A DNA stretch of 64,000 nt, taken from the NCBI GenBank assembly GCA_025267735.1, contig CM046295.1, positions 10,365,167 to 10,429,166 of the forward strand. The letters are read 5' to 3'. This document shows, one piece after another, positions 11,561-20,200 of this stretch. A program made the position numbers and the translations under genes. The first letter of the stretch is position 1, and each line of letters begins with the position of its first letter. This DNA is from Mactra quadrangularis. Taxonomy: Eukaryota; Mollusca; Bivalvia; Venerida; Mactridae. The notes beneath the pieces are model-generated. The model was not told where the DNA came from. It made no database searches and worked only from the letters and a program-made list of their open reading frames with translations.

Positions 11561-12235
11561 TTTATATATCGTGCACTGCCGTGTCTCTGTTGTCGATATG
11601 AATATTACAACGGAATTCATACATTAGGGGATGCGTTTTTTCGTAAACAGTTGATCCAAGTTGACTGGTAAAGAGTTCGTGTATATCAGCATGAGAGGCT
11701 GTTTTATAGATTTTCGCAAGGAAATATAAATTAAACCATAAAATGGTGGGTTTAAACCCGGAAATGTTTATTTTCAGGAAATTTTTTATCCTCAAAAATA
11801 GAACTATTTATTGTCCTTAGGCTTAGTGAACACCCACAAGAAATCAATACGCCACAATAAAAGGTTACGATTTAGCGTTACCAAGTACGCTTCTATATTA
11901 ATCACCTTTTGAGAATTATTGTTCCTTTTTTCACTGAAATCGATTAAAAGACCCTAATAAAGCTTTAAAATCTTACGATCAGATGTTGTTTTGTTCAGTG
12001 AGAACTTACTTTATTCATGTACGAATACATTTACGAATTTTACCAAAATATTAGATTTTATAAATAATACAGGCTTAAAATTTTAGGCGCAGGCCTATCA
12101 TTTGCAATTTTCGTACGTCGCTGAAGTTAGCAAATTTTTTTTGCTAGCAAAAGTGGCCACAAAGTGATATTTTTGCTAGCAATTTTTTTTTAAAACGAAT
12201 CGTGAAATAATAATTTAGGCCTAAAACGACATACA
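11561..12235. other. Non-coding, nothing firm
   Basis: A short palindromic cluster built on TTTGCTAGCAAA-like words lies at 12128-12190. No gene seen. Confidence 0.4.
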
Positions 12236-13790
12236 ATAACGAGTTATCAAACATATGGCAAATCCATTTGTCGGGTCTAATGCCTCTAGCCGGTATTATG
12301 TGTTTTGAGTAAAAAATTAGGCCTCAAATGGGCCATGTTTCAGGGCTCGATTCTACAGTCAAAGCGATTTGGCCGGGTACTGGCGTATACCATGCATGAG
12401 GTCTGACATAGGGCTATCACGTGGGCATAGTGGCTACAATGGGAAAATTCCGTGGGCTTGGGTCAAAGACCACTAAAGGTCGGTACTTTACGTTTTGTGT
12501 ATAAAATCAGCACTGAGATGTGCCGTGTTGCAGGGCTCGAATCTAGAGTTAAAGCGATTTAGCCGGGTACTGGCGTATATCACGCAAGAGACATTACCTA
12601 GGGCTATCACGTGGGCATAGTGGCTACCCTGGGAAAATTCCATGGGCTTAAACCAAAGAGCACTAAAGGTCGGTACTTTACGTTTTGTGTATGAAATCAG
12701 CACACAGTAAGGCCATGTTTAAGGGGTTCCAATCTCGAGTTAAAGGGATTTTGCCGGAAACTTGCATATACCACGCGTGAGGTCTGGCCTAGAGCTATCA
12801 CGGAGGTATAGTGGCTACCCTGGGAAAATTGCGTGGGCTTGAACCAAAGACCAGTTAAGTTCGGTACTATACGTTTTGTAAATAAAATCAGGATTCTGAT
12901 GGGTCATGGTTTAGGGCTCGAGTCTAGATTAGCGGGATACTGATTAATACCACGTTAGAGGTCTGACTCAGGGCTATCTCGTGGGCATAGTGGCTACCCT
13001 TGGAAAATTCCGTGGATTGGACCAGAAATAACAAAATGTCGGTACTTAACGTTTTGTGTATAAAATCAACACTCAGATGGGCCATGTTTTAGGGCTCGAA
13101 CGTCGAGTTAAAGCGATTTCGCCGGGTACTGGCGTATACCAGGCGAGGGGTCTGACCTAGGGCTATCACGTGGGCATAGTGGCCACCCTGGGAAAATTCC
13201 GTGGGCTCGGGCCAGAGACCACTAATTGTCGGTACTTAACGTTTTGAGTATAAAATCAGCACTCAGATGGGCCATGTTTCAGGGCTCGAACGTCGAATTA
13301 AAGCGATGTCGCCGGGTACTGGCGTATACCAGGCGAGAATTCCGACCAAGGGATATCACGTTGGCACAGTGGCCACCTTCAGAAAATTCCGTGGGCTCGG
13401 GCCAGAGACCACTAAGTGTCGGTACTTCACGTTTTGTGTATAAAATCAGCACTCAGATGGGCCATGTTTTAGGGCTCGACCGTCGAGTTAAAGCGATTTC
13501 GCAGGGTACAGGCGTATACCAGGCGAGGTCCGACCTCGGGCTATCACGTGGGCACAGTGGCCACCCTGGGAAAATTCCGTAGGTTCGGGCCAGAGACCAC
13601 TTTCTGTCGGCACTTTACGTTTTGTGTATAAAATCAGCACTCAGACGGACCATGTTTCAGGGCTCGAACGTCGAGTTAAATCGATTTCGCCGGGTTTTGG
13701 CCTATACCAGGCGAGGGGATTGACCAAGGGCTATCACGTGGGCATAGAGAAGTGGCTATCATGATAAAATTCCACGGACTTGACCCTCAT
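12236..13790 (+). repeat. Satellite-like array, ~190-bp unit, about 8 units
   Basis: The landmark GGCCATGTTTCAGGGCTCGA (with variants) recurs at about 12331, 12521, 12711, 12902, 13080, 13270, 13460 and 13649, a spacing close to 190 bp. Each unit also carries GGGCTATCACGTGGGCATAG (an E-box CACGTG, sometimes mutated), GGAAAATTCCGTGGGCT, CGGTACTTTACGTTTTGTG and TATAAAATCAGCACTCAGA. Divergence is lower in the right-hand units. A 118-codon frame (13226-13582) is only a consequence of the repeat. Confidence 0.92.
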
Positions 13791-15489
13791 CATATTTTTT
13801 TAAGATTCTTTAAAGTGAGACTTTGCGTAACCAAGTAATCTGAATTCCGTTGATAATTCACCATTACAAAACATTACAAACATTGTTGTCATAATGGCTT
13901 TATGGCTTTTATTTTGCAATTTTTGAGCTGCCTTGAAAATGACGTCTGATTTTTGTGCTAGCTCGGCAAACCGCTAAATTCGCTTCTGACAGATGCTTTT
14001 GTGTATTTGTGTCAATATTGTGAAAACCAATTTCAATGAAAAACCAAAATGCAATACTTGCCGTTGATACTTTAAATATAGCAATTAAAAACATTTTAAA
14101 CAACAAAAATGCACTTGAAATGCAAAAATTTCTTGTATTTTGAATTTTGACCCTGGCCAATTCCACGCGGCGTAAATCAAGTAACTGCATTTTAGCTTTC
14201 TTTTGTTTAAATTACTGCAAAAAGCAATTATGGCTAATTTCTGGCGCACCAATGGAAAACCAGAGTTGCAGTCCATGCTGATGATGAGGAATAAATGAAT
14301 ATAAACATGAAATTACCAAATTTGTCCCATGTAGAGGTTATGATATTGAAACAATTGACAAGTTAGGAATACACAGATCTAGTCGGGTATGGTAGGCAGC
14401 TTAGACTGCCATATATTATAAATATATTATTTTAATTTCACCATACACCATAATCAACAGATTTCGATGTAAATCTTAGGAGTCTGAAACTCCTAAACAT
14501 AGATTATTATTTTAATTAATTCTTAAACAGTTTTGTTTTTCATGAAATAACTTAATAAGGTCTTTATTAAATAATTGTTATTGTTTTTTTAAATCTGGAT
14601 AAAGGTTTTTCAGAGCCCAGCACACATTTCTTAATTCATGCTGTGGTTAAAGTTATTTTGAACTGGCAACTGAACTACAGCTAATTTAAGCCGTATTAAG
14701 CGGTAGCTGAAAGATTTGTGGGGTTTCAATACATATTAGGCTACGAGCTTGGTCACAATTTGATACACAATGTAGATCTAGTAGGAGCATTAATCCAGTG
14801 CTTAAGGATCGCTAGCTAGCGCTTTTTGGTGGCAATTTTGAATAGCAAATTAGCACTCGCCTTGTTAAACGTGCCCAGTATAAAACGAAACATTGGGACA
14901 GTTTGTTTTAAATGATTTTATGTTCAACATGATGCACTTTTGTCTGTAATTTCGTAGAATAGAGACAAATTGTACATACTATGAAAGAAAATTGCGTAGT
15001 TGTGGTAAAATAGGTAAAATAGAGGTCGGAAGAACTACTTTGTCTTAGACTTGGGTTGGCTAAACCCGAAACGAGTGTCGAAATGGTCGTAATAAGTTAA
15101 GCGCTTAAAAAAGCGCTTAACTTAAAAATGATTTAATAAAGGGAAATAACCGCTGCAGGGAGTTTGGAAAAATACCGTTCCGGAATAACCACACTTTATT
15201 CCAATCTACTAAATTTACCTTCGATAGAAGAGTGCTACAAAAATTGGTCGAAAAGGAGAAAACCAAATGTCTTAAATATTTTGCAGCAAAGCTCAATTTT
15301 TCCATAAAAAGTATGATTGCATTTTGTTTTTCTTTAAGTCTACATAATTATTTCATATGTTTATATAATAATTTTCCTTTTATCTTCGTTTATTCGGTAC
15401 CACAACTGTCACACTTCTGAAATTTGATTATTGCAACTGTCAAAATCTTTTTGTCTCTATTCTGAGCAACGCCAGATGTCATCAGAAGG
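13791..15489. other. Non-coding; one perfect 14-bp hairpin
   Basis: No gene recognised. TAAGTTAAGCGCTT (15093-15106) is followed after AAAA by its exact reverse complement (15111-15124), a short perfect stem-loop. Confidence 0.5.
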
Positions 15490-16799
15490 GTTCTCAGTTT
15501 CTGTGAACGTTTTGTAGCGTTACATTTGGAGCTCATCGGCCTTTTCCTGCGAAAAATCTCGGAACTTATTTAGACGCTACAGTATTTGGAATCTACAGTG
15601 AACTCGACAGTTCCGGGTCATCGACAATTCCGGGTCACTTTTTTAAAATAGTACAGATGATTCCTTAATAATTCAATATTTTGATTATATGATAGTTAAG
15701 TCATGTACACTAACCACTTAGCTACCGTTACACAAACTTTCCATGTTAACATTTCTCTACCGGAAGTCATAGTCATGAAACACTAAACAGCGTCGTTTCC
15801 AACCAATGCGAAAGTATGTTAACGATTCGTCCATGCGTTCCAAAAAACAGCGATTTATATCCACAATTTAGATAAAATAAGTCCTTATTGCACAACATTT
15901 TGCTGGAAATTTATCGGTAAACACGATTTAACTCATAGATTTGTTTAATCTAATTACTGTTTGACAATAATGCAGACAATTTGACCTGGTAAGCACGTGA
16001 CAATTTCGGGTCAAAACTTAACCCGTATTATATACAATCATTTATTTTAATTAAAAAGTATTTTTTTTTAACATTTAAAATTTATTTTATACATAATTTT
16101 ATCTCATATGTAAGATATTTGTCAATTAAATACAATTATTGTTTGATAACTTTGATATTTTGAGTTTTACTTTTTACACGCAACTAATTGTGTTTATGGT
16201 ACTTGTTTTTATATGCAATAGGTAATTGCACGTAACATGATCAAATCTTTAATTTACGAGCTTTATTTTTGTTTAACTTGGAAGAAAATATGAGCTAAAG
16301 TCTTTATTGACAAAAAGTCGGCTGTTTTATTGATTTTAACTCTGTTGAGACCACTCCGGATTAAAGAGAAAAGCATCTGTCACGTGACCCGGAATTGGCA
16401 AGTGCGACCCGTAACTATCGAGTTTGCAACATGCAATTTCGAAAATTGTAGGAAATTACAAGCAAATAAACACTATTGATTTATTATAGCATGGTAAAGT
16501 GGAAGTATTTATTTATCAATTTATGCAGGTTTGATTCCCACAACTTTCGTTTTGAAGAGACACGCATCGTTTGTTTCGTTACTGACCCGGAACTGTCGAG
16601 TTCACTGTACCAGTGTTGAAGTAAACAAATATATGATCGTTTAGGCAATGAATGATGTTTCCTTTTAGTCCATAAATTTTGAAAAAAATCACTCATTGCC
16701 ATAACGATCGCATATTTCTTTATTAGATAAGATTATTGGCAGCGAATAGCAGAGAAGTTCACAATGTAATGTTCTGTAACGTTCTGTGTAATTGAACAC
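15490..16799. mobile_element. MITE family M-63, interrupted copy
   Basis: The left part (15490-15595) and right part (16608-16799) together match the reverse complement of the intact element at 63613-63919, including AAGTAAACAAATATATG, CGTTTAGGCA, CGATCGCATATTT and GTTCTGTAACGTTCTGTG. The two parts are separated by the 1-kb insertion described in the next entry. Confidence 0.85.
15596..16607. mobile_element. pogo/mariner-like non-autonomous element, nested
   Basis: Ends CAGTGAACTCGACAGTT...CCGGGTCA and its exact inverse form perfect terminal repeats of 25 bp, flanked by TA on both sides (15594-15595, 16608-16609), the Tc1/mariner/pogo target. Extra copies of GACCCGGAA- and CGGGTCA-like words sit inside both ends (for example near 15625, 16000 and 16385), probably transposase-binding sites. 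No transposase frame remains in 1012 bp. It lies inside the M-63 MITE, so it is the younger of the two. Confidence 0.9.
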
Positions 16800-16954
16800 G
16801 CTACTGGTACAACTACAAGTGTTTGGATAATACACTTAACAATGTGTAACTTCTAAGCATCAGGTTAGAAGCTGGGTTAGTTTTTCACCAGGGTCTGTCC
16901 GCTCCATATGATATGAAATGAATTATGAATGTGCAGACCCCAGATAGAAACAGT

Positions 16955-17080
16955 GTTGGGACAAAACGGACCATAAGACGTTATGGACCAGGACAAAACA
17001 GACCATACTTGGGACAAAACGGACCATCATTTGAGTCCAAACGGACTGCTGTCTGGACAAAACGGACCATAAGAATTAAG
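16955..17080. repeat. GGACAAAACGGACCAT minisatellite
   Basis: Four recognisable copies of GGGACAAAACGGACCAT occur with irregular spacing, about 150 bp upstream of the first Rab27 coding exon. A regulatory role is possible but unsupported. Confidence 0.8.
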
Positions 17081-17211
17081 TCTAGACAGAACTAAAACCC
17101 TTTTCCAGATGAGACTGGGAACCAACTTACATAACACTGGCATAACACATGTTTGTAGATAATAATTAGAATTTATGTTGTTATCACTTTTTCTATTTCA
17201 GTTTTTTTACA

Positions 17212-17278
17212 ATGGGTGATACAAGTCCGACACAAAGCTCAACAGATTATGATTACCTCATTAAATTTCTTGCCTTGG
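17212..17278 (+). CDS. Rab27: Rab27 coding exon 1 (residues 1-23)
   Basis: It starts at ATGGGTGATACA and encodes [11 protein letters not shown] after a Thr/Ser-rich N-terminus, ending one base into Gly23 before GTAAGT. The ATG is preceded by TTTCTATTTCAG|TTTTTTTACA, so the exon probably opens with 10 bp of 5' UTR after a splice acceptor. Confidence 0.93.
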
Positions 17279-20200
17279 GTAAGTTTGTGTCGTGATAATG
17301 AACCACCTAGCTAGCTCAGTCTGTAGCCCATATAACTGTTTATACAGAGATCCATAGATCAATGGAGCAGGCCTCGTTGAGCGGTAGTAATGTTGGACTG
17401 GTAATCAATGGATAGCCAGCTCTGCGTTGTTTAGACCCTTGTCTATAAACAGTACTCACCTACCCTTCCCCAAGGCCGGAAACTTCTCCATATTATCTAA
17501 TCAATGGAGGAACATCGACATTATTGTTAAATTTTCATGGAAGGGTATAACCTCCCCGGTAAGGATTCGAACCCGAGGGGTGCGAGATTCTAAATCCTGG
17601 GGCACTACCTACTGCGCTATCGACCTGGGTTTTTCGAGATTAGTCATTGAATATTTTCAAATGTTGGGCACTAACATATTAGTCTACGTAATTAAGATAT
17701 GGAAGTGGTTGTCCAAAATGGTCATTTCAGTAGCAATGATATATCTAGTATGTAGATTTTTGGTTGCCCAAAAGAAATTATTGGTTGCCCAAACTAAAAT
17801 GTAGTTGTCCCAGGCAACGAGACACCCACTTATTTTGTAGACTGTATTATAAAGTAATTTCTTTTAAAGTCACAAGCAATTGGCTACTGAGTTAAGGCAA
17901 AAACTAGACCCTTTTGAAAGTTGTTATGCTCGTTCTTTTAATTTAACTGGGTTTGACACTTACAGTGTCCTGGGATTCTGAGGAAACTTGGGAGGAACTC
18001 CTGTGATTTCAGTTTAGGATTCTCTCAGGATCTCTGAAAAATTGCACTGTTCTTACATGAATTTAAATTTCCATGAAATGTTAATCACAATTTGGGAATA
18101 CAAACATGTATCCATTAGTTTTATTTACTGGAATAATCATTTATGCTTAGGAGGAAGCTCTGAGTAACTGATTGGGGATTCTTTGGTGAAATTAGTTAGT
18201 GTCCAAAACCCTATTCACCCAGCTAGCTCAGTTGATAGCATGCAAGTCTTCTGATTGAGGGGTTGTGGGTTTGATTCCCTGGCGGGGCATACTTTTGTCG
18301 AGATTAGTCATGAAATAATTTCTATGGCCATTCTCCCTCCTACCAATTATTTTTAATTATGTAGGGCAGTTGTCAATCACTTAAAAATGTATGCGCTTAG
18401 TAGTTGGTTAACAGCTAAATCCAGAGATTTAGCTTTTTCAGGAAGAGTGAGTCGGTTGACTGTCTGTTGTTATATGACCTATGCAATGTGTTGCTAAGGT
18501 GTAAAATCAAACAAACAAACAAGTGTTCTTTTTTCTCACAGGTGATTCTGGTGTTGGGAAAACATCTTTATTATTTCAATACACAGACAATGAATTTACT
18601 GGAAAGTTTATATCTACTGTAGGTATTGATTTCAGAGAGAAGAGAGTGGTAAGTAATCTTTGATTGGTTGATATTTACTCCCATAATTCATTTTTGTCAT
18701 AAATTGACCAATGAAAAGGTTGTTTACTAACAGCTCATTTTTAAAATGATTTTTTGGTTAGAATTATCAATAAAAAATTATGAGTGTCATCACATTACAA
18801 TTAGAACATGATTTTATAAAAAAAGCAACATTCTATTAAAAGTAGCAATATGCTATAAATAGAAACAGTGTACTATAAGTATAAAAATCATACTATAAAT
18901 AGAATCAAATTGCTATAAATAGTTGCCAAATAGTTGCTATAAAAAGAAACAACATACTAAATATATAAACCTATACTAAGATAAAAACAAATAATATGAA
19001 TAAAAACAATGTACTATAAATAGAAACAAAATACTTTAAATAGAAAAAACATTCTATTAATAGAAAGAACATGCAATAAATAGATACAATGATCTATAAA
19101 TAGAAACATTGATCAATAAATAGAAACAATGATCTATATATAGAAACAATGATCTATAAATAGAAACAATGATTTATAAATAGAAACAATGTTCTATAAA
19201 TAGAAACAATAATCTATAAATAGCAATATCTTTCTTCAATTCTATTTATAGTATCAGAAATCTCTCAATTCTAGGTACACAGAGCCCCTGGTACAGATGG
19301 CACACTAGGTAGAAGTCAAAGAATACATTTACAATTGTGGGATACTGCTGGCCAGGAAAGGTATAGTTCACATCAATATTATACACCTTTTGCTAAAAAT
19401 TTTGTGACAAAGCACGGCTCGAATTTAAGCTCGCATACTTGCAAAATGCCAGCGGATTTTGAAAATTTTGAGTGATTTTTATTTTAACTTGCACATGTTT
19501 GTGAGTGATATTCTTTGTCAATCCCACAATAATGTCCTTTATTTTTGTTCTATGGACATTGAAATATAGTACTATGTTGTTTTTTAATTGTATGCATATA
19601 GTTATTATGTATGCCATTAAAATTTGGAGAAAAGGATGCTACTTTTTTTTTTTTTATTTTGCGAGTAAAAAAATCGAGTCCAATTTTTGTTAAATTCGAG
19701 CCCTGTGACAAAGTGAATGCACCTGACTTGATAATTAGTCTGCTAAAAATATTTTCCTTATATATACAGTGCCATCCATAATTACCTTTACACTTATGTA
19801 AATGTATGATTTATATTTAAATTTTTACCATTACTTGATAGATTAAAAACATATATTAAGATACATGTACATGTATAACAATTACAGTTGTATAAAGTAT
19901 CATTACTCTTCTTTCAAATGTTCCAATCTATTACAACTTTACCAGCGCATAAATACATCTAAGATAAGATAATATGTTGTTAATGGAAATCCAGCTTTTT
20001 TTTTTAAAGTGTAATGGTAGTTTTGGATGGCACTGTACATGAAGTAGGTAGGGCTGTCACTATATACCAATATATTGCAATACCCAGCTGCAGCAATACG
20101 TACGATTTTAATGTACTTGTATTTGGCGATATTTTTTATTACATTGGAAAATTATTCCCTTGGCGAAATAAAAGTAGCGAACATCAGTTTTTCCATTGTT

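Noticed and set aside
13226..13582. 118-codon plus-strand frame
   Set aside because: It lies entirely in the 190-bp satellite; the neighbouring units carry stops in the same frame.
17427..17804. 125-codon plus-strand frame inside Rab27 intron 1
   Set aside because: It runs through an antisense SINE and a dispersed repeat and is not conserved as protein.
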